Shown here: positions 6,527 through 14,482 of the stretch, piece after piece
Position numbering within the stretch: the first letter of the stretch is position 1
How the letters are laid out: each line of letters begins with the position of its first letter
IMG/VR virus record: IMGVR_UViG_3300006924_000033
Location: 1 to 49,553 of that record
DNA length: 49,553 bases
Reading direction: 5' to 3' (one strand)
Source of the DNA: a virus
The notes under the pieces: model-generated
What the model was told of the DNA's origin: nothing
What the model saw: only the letters and a program-made list of their open reading frames with translations
Databases searched by the model: none
Program-made: the position numbers and the translations under genes

Positions 6527-7342
6527 ATGACAGTAGAAAACAAACTTATTAGTGATAATCTGGAAGAGATATCACAAGCCAAAGTAATGGCACGTTTGGC
6601 AGGACGCAGTTACCTAGACCCCGATGACCCTGAAAGAAAAAAGAAAAGACCTCCTGGATTTGGCAAAAAGAATCCAGTGTTCGTTTCTGTAGAGAATGCC
6701 CAAGCATGGGTATACTATGGAGCAGGTAAAATAGTTGTAGCATGTAGAGGGACAGAGCCAACTCAGTTCGCTGATGTTCTAGCAGACTTAAAGACTATTC
6801 CTGTAAGACACGATAGAAATGGTATGGTTCATTCAGGATTTTGGGAAGAGGCTAACAAAGTCTACCCAGGCATTCTAGAGGCAGTAAAGGCCGGTAGAAA
6901 GAAAGACGAAAAAGTATATGTATGTGGGCACAGTTTAGGCGGTGCTATGGCAGTTTTAGTAGCAGAAATGTTATGCCACGACAAGATACCTGTTGAAGAA
7001 CTTAGAACTTTTGGACAACCAAGAGTAGGAACAAGGAAGTTTAGAAGACATTTAGAAGGTTGTAAAATAGGTTCATACCACAGATATGTAAATAACAACG
7101 ACATTGTGCCTAGAGTACCACCTGCATTGTTTGGATTTGTACATGGTGGCAAACTAATGTACATCAATAGTTATGGTAATATTAGAAACTCGACTATATG
7201 GCAAAGAATCAAAGACGGTTGGAGAGGCTTTTGGGCCGCATGTAAACAGTTTAAGTTCTTTGATTTTGTAGCAGATCACGGTATGCCACATTATATTCAG
7301 CATGTAGATAACCTAGATGAAGAGTCTCCGCAAGGTAAGTAG
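6527..7342 (+). CDS. Class 3 lipase-like alpha/beta hydrolase
   Basis: A 271-residue serine hydrolase. The nucleophile elbow GHSLGG puts the catalytic Ser at 136. The acid is Asp192 in NNNDIVPRVP, and the likely His is His255 in GMPHYI, the order expected for fungal-type (class 3) lipases. RGTE near residues 74-77 fits the oxyanion strand. There is no signal peptide, so it acts inside the cell or in the virion. It could attack host membrane lipids late in infection, which is inference. It has its own late promoter and heads a run of small genes. Confidence 0.9.
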   Translation: MTVENKLISDNLEEISQAKVMARLAGRSYLDPDDPERKKKRPPGFGKKNPVFVSVENAQAWVYYGAGKIVVACRGTEPTQFADVLADLKTIPVRHDRNGMVHSGFWEEANKVYPGILEAVKAGRKKDEKVYVCGHSLGGAMAVLVAEMLCHDKIPVEELRTFGQPRVGTRKFRRHLEGCKIGSYHRYVNNNDIVPRVPPALFGFVHGGKLMYINSYGNIRNSTIWQRIKDGWRGFWAACKQFKFFDFVADHGMPHYIQHVDNLDEESPQGK

Positions 7343-7349
7343 ATAAATA
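7342..7349 (+). promoter_or_regulatory. Late promoter GATAAATA
   Basis: GATAAATACT begins at the lipase stop codon. Predicted +1 is 7355, giving a 17-base leader with AGGAG before ATG 7372. Confidence 0.8.
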
Positions 7350-7371
7350 CTATTACAAATAGGAGATCAAA

Positions 7372-7536
7372 ATGGATAAACTTAAAGATTGGATATTTGA
7401 CAGAACACAAGAGAGAACCAGTTGGGACGGTGCAGTCCTAATAGGTGGTGGTATTGTAATGATACTAATACCAACAAGTTTAATAGGTTGGGGCATGATT
7501 GCATATGGTGCCTGGACAATTTATAAAGAGGAATAA
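7372..7536 (+). CDS. 54-residue membrane protein
   Basis: A 54-residue protein: a charged, amphipathic N-terminus of about 18 residues (DRTQERTSW) and then a hydrophobic segment from about 21 to 50 that may cross the membrane once or as a short hairpin (two halves split near Pro34). It has its own late promoter and a good ribosome site (TAGGAG). The next gene begins one base after the stop. No family is recognised. Size and topology would also fit a small holin-like protein, without further proof. Confidence 0.75.
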   Translation: MDKLKDWIFDRTQERTSWDGAVLIGGGIVMILIPTSLIGWGMIAYGAWTIYKEE

Positions 7537-7537
7537 G

Positions 7538-7849
7538 ATGAGTCACTATACATTAGCAACGCCATTAGATACATGGCAAAAGATTAGAGATGACATGGTT
7601 GCAAAAGGGGTAGACCCTGATGTAGCATTAGCGGCCGCTAAAGAAACACCAGCGGCAACTGGTAATACACCCGTTGATGAAACAGAATACAAGTGTATTT
7701 TTTGCAGAGACGTTAGTGGTACTATTACACAGTACTTTGAGCATATTGAAAATGGAACATTGCACAAAGCAACTGGATACGATGCAAGTACTTTAGCAGA
7801 TTCAGATCTAACTAGAGAAGAAATAGAAACCTTAGACGCAACATACTAA
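7538..7849 (+). CDS. Hypothetical protein with one CxxC
   Basis: A 103-residue soluble, acidic protein with a CIFC pair near residue 50 and a His in a following EHIENGTLH stretch. This could be half a zinc site or a redox pair, but a second pair is missing. Start ATG 7538 directly follows the previous stop (TAAG ATG); an upstream in-frame start would lie inside the membrane gene. It is one base from the next gene, in a late operon with the lipase-side small genes. Confidence 0.65.
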   Translation: MSHYTLATPLDTWQKIRDDMVAKGVDPDVALAAAKETPAATGNTPVDETEYKCIFCRDVSGTITQYFEHIENGTLHKATGYDASTLADSDLTREEIETLDATY

Positions 7850-7850
7850 G

Positions 7851-8750
7851 ATGAACTATAAAGAAGTCATAGAAGCCTTGCATAAAAAGAGGCTAGACGC
7901 AGAAGCCGGTGGCGGCGGAGGCGGTGCTGGAGCAGGCGGCGGAGCCGCAGGTGGTTCTGGTGGTGCATCTGCTGGTGGTAGTGCAACAGGTTCAAGTGGA
8001 GACGGTGGGTCTGCAGACGGAGGTAGCACTGGCGACAGTGGCACAACTTCATCCGCTGACTCCACTTCTTCAGAGCCAACTACATCACGAGGCGGTTTCT
8101 TTGTAGGCTATGGCGGTTACTGGAGTCCTCCAGGCAAAAAGAAAAAGAAGAAGAAAAAGAAAGCAAAAGTAGGTTCAGTCAAAGACGGCATTTATGAAGG
8201 TGATATCATTGATGCTAGAGACAAGTTTGGTAAGCCAGCACCAGAAATCAAAGTAATGGCAAGAATTACTTTACCTAATAAACAAACTGATTGGTTGCCA
8301 GCCTATTCAGGTAAGGATTTAGCATTTGCTAAAGACAAAGCAAAAAGATTAATAAATCCTGTACAACAAGGTGTTAGTCCTCTTAAACCTGAAGATGTTA
8401 AGATTTCAGTTGATGGTGTATACATTGCTATACCTGAATTACAAATTACTGAAAGCCAGGAAGAAATTAGCACACTAGAAGATAAACTTTATAAGTTAGA
8501 AGGTGCATTAGGTATGGCAAGAAACATTACTAGAGATATTAAGTATGTGGATACACACATTGAAATTATATCTAAGTTGGCCGGTGTAGCAGAAGATGTA
8601 GGCTTAGAGTTAGACAAATACGATGAAAGCAAAGTATTAGAACTAAAGAATGATTTAGAGTCTGCTATATATCAATTAGAAGAACCATTCGAAGACGCAA
8701 TCCGCGACATTCAAAACAAAATTGACGAACTCGAATACGAGGACAATTAA
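7851..8750 (+). CDS. Gly/Ser-rich low-complexity protein with coiled-coil C-terminus
   Basis: A 299-residue protein of unknown family. Residues about 20-85 are Gly, Ala, Ser and Thr only, followed by FVGYGGYWSPPG and a run of nine lysines broken late by Ala (near 98-108). The C-terminal 190 residues look folded, ending in about 80 residues of charged helix and coiled coil. The start follows the previous stop by one base, and the stop overlaps the next ATG. The design suggests a flexible linker joining a Lys-rich binding patch to a helical domain. A virion or DNA-associated role is possible but not shown. Confidence 0.7.
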   Translation: MNYKEVIEALHKKRLDAEAGGGGGGAGAGGGAAGGSGGASAGGSATGSSGDGGSADGGSTGDSGTTSSADSTSSEPTTSRGGFFVGYGGYWSPPGKKKKKKKKKAKVGSVKDGIYEGDIIDARDKFGKPAPEIKVMARITLPNKQTDWLPAYSGKDLAFAKDKAKRLINPVQQGVSPLKPEDVKISVDGVYIAIPELQITESQEEISTLEDKLYKLEGALGMARNITRDIKYVDTHIEIISKLAGVAEDVGLELDKYDESKVLELKNDLESAIYQLEEPFEDAIRDIQNKIDELEYEDN

Positions 8751-9379
8751 TGTTTACCTCTAAAGAGGAATTTTTTAAACATAATCCTGAGCGTAGAGTT
8801 CTTAATAGAGTACAAGGTCAAATATTTACACCAGAAGAGTGTGATATTATCTATAATCAATTCCCTAAAGATCCATTTCATCAAGCAACTGTATTTAATA
8901 TTGCTATGGAAGGCGATAAAATAGTTGATGTTGACGAAAAATATCGACCAGATATGAGCAAAAGAACCGAAACTATAGTTGATCTTGGCGATACTCATTC
9001 AAATTCTTACTTTGGTGATACTGTTATTACTGGTAGGGACTTTTTAAAAAGTAAATTAGATCATTGGATATGCGGTAATTTTGATCAGTGGGCAAAGGTT
9101 ATTAGGTATGAAACAGGTGACTTCTTAAGGAACCACATTGATTCAGGAGATACCGAAATACTTAAAAAACGCCAATGGACATTGATTATTCAGTTGTCTG
9201 ATGAAAGCGATTACACTGGTGGCGATGTTGTAATAGGTGATTGGATTATTCCTAAGCAAAAAGGTTTTGTGTGTTTATTTAATGGCGGTCATGTTCCACA
9301 TGAAATTACTGAAGTCACTTCTGGCGAACGCAGATCATTTATCACTTGGTTAAGCGAAAAAGACTTGACTTTTCTATAA
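8750..9379 (+). CDS. 2OG-Fe(II) oxygenase, second of three (prolyl-hydroxylase-like)
   Basis: A 209-residue protein with a clear Fe(II)/2-oxoglutarate site. HxD sits in FLRNHIDSGD near residues 122-131, the distal His in GGHVPHEI, and the 2OG-binding Arg in GERRSFITWL near the end. The order and spacing match the P4H-like branch of the family. It resembles the dioxygenases often found in T4-like marine phages; the target is unknown. It overlaps the low-complexity gene by one base and carries an early promoter for the next gene inside its last codons. Confidence 0.9.
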   Translation: MFTSKEEFFKHNPERRVLNRVQGQIFTPEECDIIYNQFPKDPFHQATVFNIAMEGDKIVDVDEKYRPDMSKRTETIVDLGDTHSNSYFGDTVITGRDFLKSKLDHWICGNFDQWAKVIRYETGDFLRNHIDSGDTEILKKRQWTLIIQLSDESDYTGGDVVIGDWIIPKQKGFVCLFNGGHVPHEITEVTSGERRSFITWLSEKDLTFL

Positions 9380-9393
9380 AAATTCCATATAAT
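9365..9393 (+). promoter_or_regulatory. Sigma70-type early promoter before the exonuclease
   Basis: TTGACT (9365-9370), 17-base spacing, and TATAAT (9388-9393). Predicted start is about 9400. The ATG at 9416 has GGAG about nine bases upstream. It lies within the end of the oxygenase gene. Confidence 0.75.
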
Positions 9394-9415
9394 ATTACTT
9401 TACTGGAGTAATCTT

Positions 9416-9955
9416 ATGGCCACACATGCGATGATAGATATAGAAACACTAGGCACTGAGCCTGATTGTGTTGTACTATCTGTGGGTGCAGTAAAATTTG
9501 ATCCATATAAACTAACAGACCCACATGCTAAAACATTATGGCGTCCAAGTGCTGACGAACAGATGGATGCTGATCGTAGTGTGTTAGACGACACACTCAA
9601 ATGGTGGGCAGGACAACCGCAACACATTCAAGACGAAGCATTCACAGAAGACAACAGAATTACTTTAGATCAATTCTTTAAAGATCTCAATAAATATTTA
9701 GTGGGTGTTGATAAAATATGGTGTCAAGGCCCGCAGTTCGATATGGTAATATTAGAAAATTTGTACAAGCAGTTTGGTCATCACATGAATTGGGCCTTCT
9801 GGCAGGTAATGGATTGCAGAACTATATTTAATATGATGCCTGTTGATCCTCGTAAAGCCATACAACAAAATCTTCATAGTGCAGACGAAGACGCATATTA
9901 TCAAGCAGTATGTGTGCAAGGTGTTTATCAACACTGGTCTATTGAGGGAAGATGA
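9416..9955 (+). CDS. dexA: DexA-like 3'-5' exonuclease (DEDD family)
   Basis: A 179-residue protein with the exonuclease motifs of the DnaQ superfamily. Exo I is MIDIETLGT (Asp8, Glu10), Exo II includes CQGPQFDMVIL, and Exo III is HSADEDAYYQA, which places it in the DEDDh group. Size and composition resemble T4 DexA and its marine-phage relatives, which degrade single-stranded DNA from the 3' end. It is read from its own early promoter, separate from the late gene before it. Its stop overlaps the next gene by four bases. The symbol is assigned by resemblance only. Confidence 0.85.
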   Translation: MATHAMIDIETLGTEPDCVVLSVGAVKFDPYKLTDPHAKTLWRPSADEQMDADRSVLDDTLKWWAGQPQHIQDEAFTEDNRITLDQFFKDLNKYLVGVDKIWCQGPQFDMVILENLYKQFGHHMNWAFWQVMDCRTIFNMMPVDPRKAIQQNLHSADEDAYYQAVCVQGVYQHWSIEGR

Positions 9956-11082
9956 TATTCTTACTTGCTAAAAAAGATTATCCTAAACCAAAATTCTTAA
10001 CATGTCAGTATGAGAATGACGATATATGTTTGTATCTAGATGGTTACTGGGAGACTACTGACACAGGTTTTTACAAAGGTTTCAAGTATGAGTATGTAAA
10101 AATTGATATTGTAGATGGCTCAATAGATATATCTATGCCTTTATATCATCAAAGTAAAACATATTTTAATAATGACACAGGACTGTTATTAACTAATAAT
10201 TATTGTTTCTATGATAATAACACACCTTGCAGTATAGATCATTTTAAATATGACGGCCAATCACATTTTACTGAATCAATTATTCCTGATTTTGGATTTG
10301 AAGATATTACATTTGAAACAGCCGCAAAAATTATAGAAGAAAAAATAGCAGAAAGAATTTCATCTGCCTGTTCTGAGTATAATAAATCTGCATTGTTTTT
10401 TAGTGGCGGACTAGATACAGCAGTAGTCCTAGCAATAATTAAAAAATATAAATTTCCTATATCAATAAATTATTCTACAAGTGGATTAGAAATACCCGAC
10501 CTTGTTAAAATACACACAAAGAATTATAGAACACCATTATATAATGAATACTTAAACAGATATATTGCATACAAAGAATGTATAGTCAGTGAGCCTTTTA
10601 CAGCAATGCTAACTGGATTCGTAGGAGGCATTGAAACATTAAGGTTTCCGCACCATGCTACTTCTATAATGAATTGCTTTGGCTTAGATTATCATGAAGA
10701 ATTAAATAAACACCCTAATTCTTATCTGTATAACTTTCATATTAGTGAAACTATACCAGACGACTTTCCTATATACGAAGGCACAGATATAACAGAAGCA
10801 AAGAAATTTGTACTAAATCAAATATTGCATAACAAAGAAATACTATCTATTGACTATCACAATATAATATCGCCATGGCGAGTTCCTGAGATACCACAAT
10901 TAATGTTGGGTTTGTCTATTGATGACTTGACGCAACAAACATTTTGTAGTACAATACACAAAGTTATTATAGAAAACACTTTTCCTGATATCATCAAAAT
11001 GGTACCAGATCAAAAATACGAATCTATAAATAATTACAAAGCATTTCCGCCTGACAAAAGAAGGTGGGGAGATATTAACTAG
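9952..11082 (+). CDS. PP-loop ATP pyrophosphatase, asparagine-synthase-like
   Basis: A 376-residue protein. The PP-loop [17 protein letters not shown] lies near residues 145-161, as in asparagine synthetase, where it adenylates the substrate. The N-terminal 130 residues lack the Met-Cys-Gly start of a glutamine amidotransferase domain and are instead a divergent beta-rich segment. It therefore probably uses another amine donor or has another reaction. A full late promoter consensus for the next gene lies within its last codons. Function beyond ATP-dependent amide or amine ligation is unknown. Confidence 0.75.
   Translation: MIFLLAKKDYPKPKFLTCQYENDDICLYLDGYWETTDTGFYKGFKYEYVKIDIVDGSIDISMPLYHQSKTYFNNDTGLLLTNNYCFYDNNTPCSIDHFKYDGQSHFTESIIPDFGFEDITFETAAKIIEEKIAERISSACSEYNKSALFFSGGLDTAVVLAIIKKYKFPISINYSTSGLEIPDLVKIHTKNYRTPLYNEYLNRYIAYKECIVSEPFTAMLTGFVGGIETLRFPHHATSIMNCFGLDYHEELNKHPNSYLYNFHISETIPDDFPIYEGTDITEAKKFVLNQILHNKEILSIDYHNIISPWRVPEIPQLMLGLSIDDLTQQTFCSTIHKVIIENTFPDIIKMVPDQKYESINNYKAFPPDKRRWGDIN
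11025..11032 (+). promoter_or_regulatory. Late promoter TATAAATA upstream of clpP
   Basis: A full match to the T4 late consensus inside the end of the PP-loop gene. Predicted +1 is 11038, 53 bases before the clpP ATG, which has a proper ribosome site (AGGAG). Confidence 0.5.
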
Positions 11083-11090
11083 GAGCAACA

Positions 11091-11681
11091 ATGAATTTTA
11101 TACCTTATGTAGTAGAAAAAGTAGCAGGTGGCGAACGTAGTTACGACATCTACAGCAGATTATTAAAAGAAAGAATTGTATTTTTAAATGGCGAAGTAAA
11201 CGATCAGGTATCAAATAGTATTTGTGCTCAGTTACTTTTCTTAGAAGCAGAAGACAGTACAGAAGATATTAATTTTTATATTAACTCACCAGGTGGCGTA
11301 GTTACTGCTGGTATGGCAATGTATGACACAATGCAATATATCAAACCAGATGTGTCAACTATTGTTATGGGGCAGGCATGTAGTATGGGCAGTCTACTTG
11401 CAACAGCAGGAGCACCTGGTAAAAGATTTATGCTACCAAAAGCAAGACATATGATACACCAGCCAAGTGGTGGTGCAAGAGGACAGCAATCAGATATCGA
11501 AATTGCCGCACAAGAAATACGCAGAATGCGAACAGAATTAACTGAGATCTATGTAAAACATAACAGCAAAGGAAAAACCTTTGAAGAGGTTAATGCTGAC
11601 ATAGAACGTGATAATTTTATGACAGCCAATGAGGCGTTAGATTACGGGTTGATAGACGAGATTGTTGATAAACGTCCATAG
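11091..11681 (+). CDS. clpP: ClpP serine protease subunit
   Basis: A 196-residue ClpP of normal family length (E. coli 207 with propeptide). The catalytic triad is visible: Ser98 in [14 protein letters not shown], His123 in MIHQPSGG, and Asp174 in IERDNFMTA. It lacks a long propeptide. ClpP forms a two-ring, 14-subunit chamber that cuts proteins fed to it by an AAA+ unfoldase. A matching ClpA-like unfoldase is encoded at 25832. Start ATG 11091 has AGGAG seven bases upstream. It may replace or join the host ClpP during infection, which is inference. Confidence 0.95.
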   Translation: MNFIPYVVEKVAGGERSYDIYSRLLKERIVFLNGEVNDQVSNSICAQLLFLEAEDSTEDINFYINSPGGVVTAGMAMYDTMQYIKPDVSTIVMGQACSMGSLLATAGAPGKRFMLPKARHMIHQPSGGARGQQSDIEIAAQEIRRMRTELTEIYVKHNSKGKTFEEVNADIERDNFMTANEALDYGLIDEIVDKRP

Positions 11682-11688
11682 TAAAACA

Positions 11689-11696
11689 GATAAATA
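11689..11696 (+). promoter_or_regulatory. Late promoter GATAAATA (leaderless geometry)
   Basis: GATAAATATC lies directly after clpP. Predicted +1 is 11702, the A of the ATG of a 54-residue gene. Confidence 0.75.
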
Positions 11697-11701
11697 TCTG
11701 T

Positions 11702-11866
11702 ATGGATCTATTAAAAGAATTTAAACCTCAAGTCTATACACCTAAAAAAGTAAACAAAGAAGGCTACGACGAAGACGGGGTACTTCACGATAAGTGCGGT
11801 ACACCTGATTGTTGCCAGTCTTGTGATACTGCTGAGGAGCAGGACAATGACAAAACCATCGATTGA
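11702..11866 (+). CDS. 54-residue cysteine-rich protein
   Basis: A 54-residue protein whose C-terminal half holds four cysteines in about ten residues (DKCGTPDCCQSCD), followed by an acidic tail. The pattern C-x4-CC-x2-C could bind zinc or an Fe-S centre. The ATG coincides with the predicted +1 of a late promoter. The gene overlaps the next start by 20 bases, and a ribosome site for the next gene (GAGGAG) lies within its codons. No family is recognised. Despite lying next to clpP it shows no known adaptor motif. Confidence 0.7.
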   Translation: MDLLKEFKPQVYTPKKVNKEGYDEDGVLHDKCGTPDCCQSCDTAEEQDNDKTID

Positions 11867-12677
11867 TTTAACATTTCTAAAGTATAAAAATTCTATACAA
11901 GATCCTGATATATTTGATAACTTTCTATCATTAGGATTCAGACAAGCAAACGAAAGCCTAGAAGATGTGTCTTCATGGCATACCGCCGGCGGTGTTATAC
12001 TGCATGTAAAAACTGTAATTAACGAGAATAGCGGTGTATATGGATTAGGCTTTTTTAGTGATGAACCAGATGGGTTTCAAGAGTTAGAAGATCCTAATGG
12101 TTTCTCATTAACTGTGGCAGGCGAACATGCAATGGAGTCTTATTTAAATGATTCCTTTGATAGAAGAAACGTAACACGTGACCCCAGTGAGTTAATTAAT
12201 TTTTATGGGTTAGTGTATCATACTAATAATATGCAAGAAACCATAGACTTTTATATGGCTAATTGGGAATGGCAAATACTAGAGCAAGAAGAAAAATACA
12301 CTTTATTAACCAGTTCTAATAGCAGAAGTATTATAAAGTTCGTTGAAGCAGAAAACAATGCAATACAGACGGCGTATGTAGGCGTAAAAGACATTAAACA
12401 CCTCAGGTCACAACTGTCTTTTGAGGACTATAACATTGTAAATCCAGGAAGATCTAAACTGAATAATTACAAACTACCTGCAGGATTTAACGAAAGTATT
12501 ATTAACAATTATCAACTATCAATTGGCGGTAGAAATCAAAACTTTGCTATTGAGTTTTGTGTAAAGAATGCTTTACCAAACTTAGATATGATTTTTAGCC
12601 AACGTTTTGCATTTAATACATTAAGTCAAACAAACTATGACAAATTCTACGAAACCACTGAACCAAGTATACTCTGA
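11847..12677 (+). CDS. VOC-superfamily-like protein (glyoxalase fold)
   Basis: A 276-residue protein. From about residue 105 it reads INFYGLVYHTNNMQETIDFY, then a Trp-Glu-Trp strand and IIKFVEAENNAIQTAYVGVKD, the pattern of a vicinal oxygen chelate (glyoxalase/dioxygenase) half-module: beta, helix, three beta. The first hundred residues look like a second, degenerate half. Metal ligands are not obvious. I favour ATG 11847 (GAGGAG seven bases upstream) over earlier in-frame starts. It overlaps both neighbours. Fold assignment is moderate, function unknown. Confidence 0.6.
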   Translation: MTKPSIDLTFLKYKNSIQDPDIFDNFLSLGFRQANESLEDVSSWHTAGGVILHVKTVINENSGVYGLGFFSDEPDGFQELEDPNGFSLTVAGEHAMESYLNDSFDRRNVTRDPSELINFYGLVYHTNNMQETIDFYMANWEWQILEQEEKYTLLTSSNSRSIIKFVEAENNAIQTAYVGVKDIKHLRSQLSFEDYNIVNPGRSKLNNYKLPAGFNESIINNYQLSIGGRNQNFAIEFCVKNALPNLDMIFSQRFAFNTLSQTNYDKFYETTEPSIL

Positions 12678-12927
12678 CGAAGAAAGCAATATAATCTTTG
12701 GTAAACTTGACCCTACATTAGAAGAAAGAACCTTTGGTATGAATTCACTATGGGAGTCCTTTAAGTACAAGGCACCTATAAATAATAAGGCACATCATAA
12801 ATTGTCTAGAGAGTTTTGTTTAAAAGAAAAATTAAAGATATATGATGTAATGATTAGGGGAAGACAGATAGGTTTCAAAGATAAAATGGCTTACACTAAG
12901 TATCTTTTAAAAGTAAAAAATGTTTAA
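12637..12927 (+). CDS. Small basic hypothetical protein
   Basis: A 96-residue basic protein (many Lys, and KLSREFCLKEKLKIYDVMIRGR in the middle) that could bind nucleic acid, though no domain is recognised. It overlaps the VOC-like gene by 41 bases and the next gene by 8 bases, so the run is probably translationally coupled. A TATAAATA inside it (12777) matches the late box but lies in mid-gene. No membrane segment is seen. Confidence 0.6.
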   Translation: MTNSTKPLNQVYSDEESNIIFGKLDPTLEERTFGMNSLWESFKYKAPINNKAHHKLSREFCLKEKLKIYDVMIRGRQIGFKDKMAYTKYLLKVKNV

Positions 12928-13249
12928 TGATTTTAGCAAATACAATGATGAGGAACTTCTTACTCACATAGACGATTTGTCTAAGAAGTTACTTACTGCT
13001 AATCCAAACTATCCTGCTTTCAGACAGTTAGAAGAGTATATTAACGAAGCAAGATTTGAATATAGAGAACGTATTCAATTGAACATGGCAAAAAAAGATA
13101 TAGAAGAGGGTGTCGGTGTATACGAAATAGGCGAAGGTGAAATGGAAGTACAACCTGATCCTGTACCTGAGGAAGTTAAAGAAGAATTAAGACAAACAGC
13201 AATTACAAAATTACTAGCACAACATTATGTTTATAACAACAAGAAATAA
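12920..13249 (+). CDS. Hypothetical helical protein
   Basis: A 109-residue acidic protein, helical at the N-terminus (residues 10-65), with a low-complexity acidic stretch (EVQPDPVPEEVKEEL) near 75-95. It is embedded in a chain of overlapping small genes (12637-14482) that appears to be one operon. No family is recognised. A virion or replication accessory role is possible from the setting but not supported by any motif. Confidence 0.6.
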   Translation: MFNDFSKYNDEELLTHIDDLSKKLLTANPNYPAFRQLEEYINEARFEYRERIQLNMAKKDIEEGVGVYEIGEGEMEVQPDPVPEEVKEELRQTAITKLLAQHYVYNNKK

Positions 13250-13967
13250 TTACACTAAAATAACAAAAGATATCTATATGATGAAAGTATTATCTAGTAC
13301 AGAAGATACTATGTACTCTTTAGATATAATACCATACACAATCAATATTGAATTTACACTACTACCAGAAGATGGCTTTAAAGAAAAAGATGTTTCATAC
13401 TATCATTCACTAAACTATCACAAAATGAATTTTATGCTAGAAGCAGTATTTGATAATTCATTAGTATTTGATCCAGGAGGTGCTAATTTTGTTTTAAAGA
13501 ATTGTATGGACTTAGATAATCCTTTAGTTTATGTTCCTAACACTGGCGATGCATGTTTAAATATAGTTTTACACTCTAAGTTTAATGCAATCACAGAGCA
13601 TTGTTACATAGGTAATGTAGAAATCATTGACTTACGAACAAAAACCAGTTATACTTATACAGATGATGAGTTAAATTATGAGTATTTGCCTAGCATGGAC
13701 ACAATGATAGATGGTATAAAGTTCAATGAAATACCATGGTGGTTTAGAAATGACATATCCACATACGATGGTAGTGCAAAAGATCAAGAAGAATATGATA
13801 ACTTTATGGCAAACCATTTTGAAAACACGCAACATCATGTAACAGAACCGTTTGACACAATTGAAAACAAAGTTAGAACAATACTTAATCCAGAATCAAA
13901 AGACACAGGCGAAATTATTAATTTAGATGAATACAAAAAGAAATCATGGAAACCAAAGATCGTTTAG
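13227..13967 (+). CDS. Hypothetical protein, possibly virion structural
   Basis: A 246-residue protein, mostly beta-like in the first 150 residues, ending in an acidic and basic tail (INLDEYKKKSW). No family is recognised. The start is uncertain. ATG 13227 overlaps the previous gene by 23 bases, and ATGs at 13278 and 13281 lie just after it; neither has a strong ribosome site. The C-terminal INLDEYKKK pattern recurs in short phage proteins that end in a conserved tail. The stop overlaps the start of the DnaE-like gene. Confidence 0.6.
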   Translation: MFITTRNNYTKITKDIYMMKVLSSTEDTMYSLDIIPYTINIEFTLLPEDGFKEKDVSYYHSLNYHKMNFMLEAVFDNSLVFDPGGANFVLKNCMDLDNPLVYVPNTGDACLNIVLHSKFNAITEHCYIGNVEIIDLRTKTSYTYTDDELNYEYLPSMDTMIDGIKFNEIPWWFRNDISTYDGSAKDQEEYDNFMANHFENTQHHVTEPFDTIENKVRTILNPESKDTGEIINLDEYKKKSWKPKIV

Positions 13968-14482
13968 ATAAGTTCAGTAGAAGTCAAAACTGCGAAAACG
14001 TTGGCATTGAGTTGCTGTATAACAACAAAGTGCTAGAAGGCATTGACTTTATATCTACTGAAGACGTAAACACTTTTAATAGTAATTGCAATGAACTGGA
14101 AATAAATCCATTACAACTGTTAGCCAACATGGGCATCGACGTAGATACATATCATACCAGTATGCAATCACAATGGATGATTCCAGATCACTATAAAGAT
14201 ATAGATATCGATCAATATGTTGTCCATAAACTACCACCCGAACCCACCCAAGATCAAATAAATAGAGTAGTAGATGAATTAGAACTGTATAGGGCCAGGA
14301 ACCTATATCCTATTCTAAGGGCATTGATATATATTATTGATACCATGCGAAAACATGAGATTGTTTGGGGTGTTGGTAGAGGTAGTAGTGTTGCAAGTTA
14401 TGTATTATACTTAATAGGCATACACAAAGTTGATAGCCTTAAATACAATTTAGACATTAAGGAATTTTTAAAAGATGAGTAA
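13946..14482 (+). CDS. Orphan DnaE-like half-domain protein
   Basis: A 178-residue protein whose C-terminal third matches the start of the palm of bacterial DNA polymerase III alpha. It reads YPILRALIYIIDTMRKHEI, GVGRGSSVASYVLYLIGI (GRGS at 144-147), then VDSLKYNLDIKEFL. In DnaE the two catalytic aspartates (DxD) come about 15 residues further on, but this protein stops at FLKDE. It therefore has the nucleotide-binding GS motif without the metal ligands. It cannot be a polymerase by itself. It could bind nucleotides or a clamp-loader partner, or be a remnant. It overlaps both neighbouring genes. Confidence 0.7.
   Translation: METKDRLDKFSRSQNCENVGIELLYNNKVLEGIDFISTEDVNTFNSNCNELEINPLQLLANMGIDVDTYHTSMQSQWMIPDHYKDIDIDQYVVHKLPPEPTQDQINRVVDELELYRARNLYPILRALIYIIDTMRKHEIVWGVGRGSSVASYVLYLIGIHKVDSLKYNLDIKEFLKDE

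Noticed and set aside
12777-12784. TATAAATA within the 12637 gene as a late promoter
   Set aside because: It matches perfectly but lies in mid-gene about 136 bases before the next start, which is already coupled by overlap; chance is likely in this AT-rich sequence.
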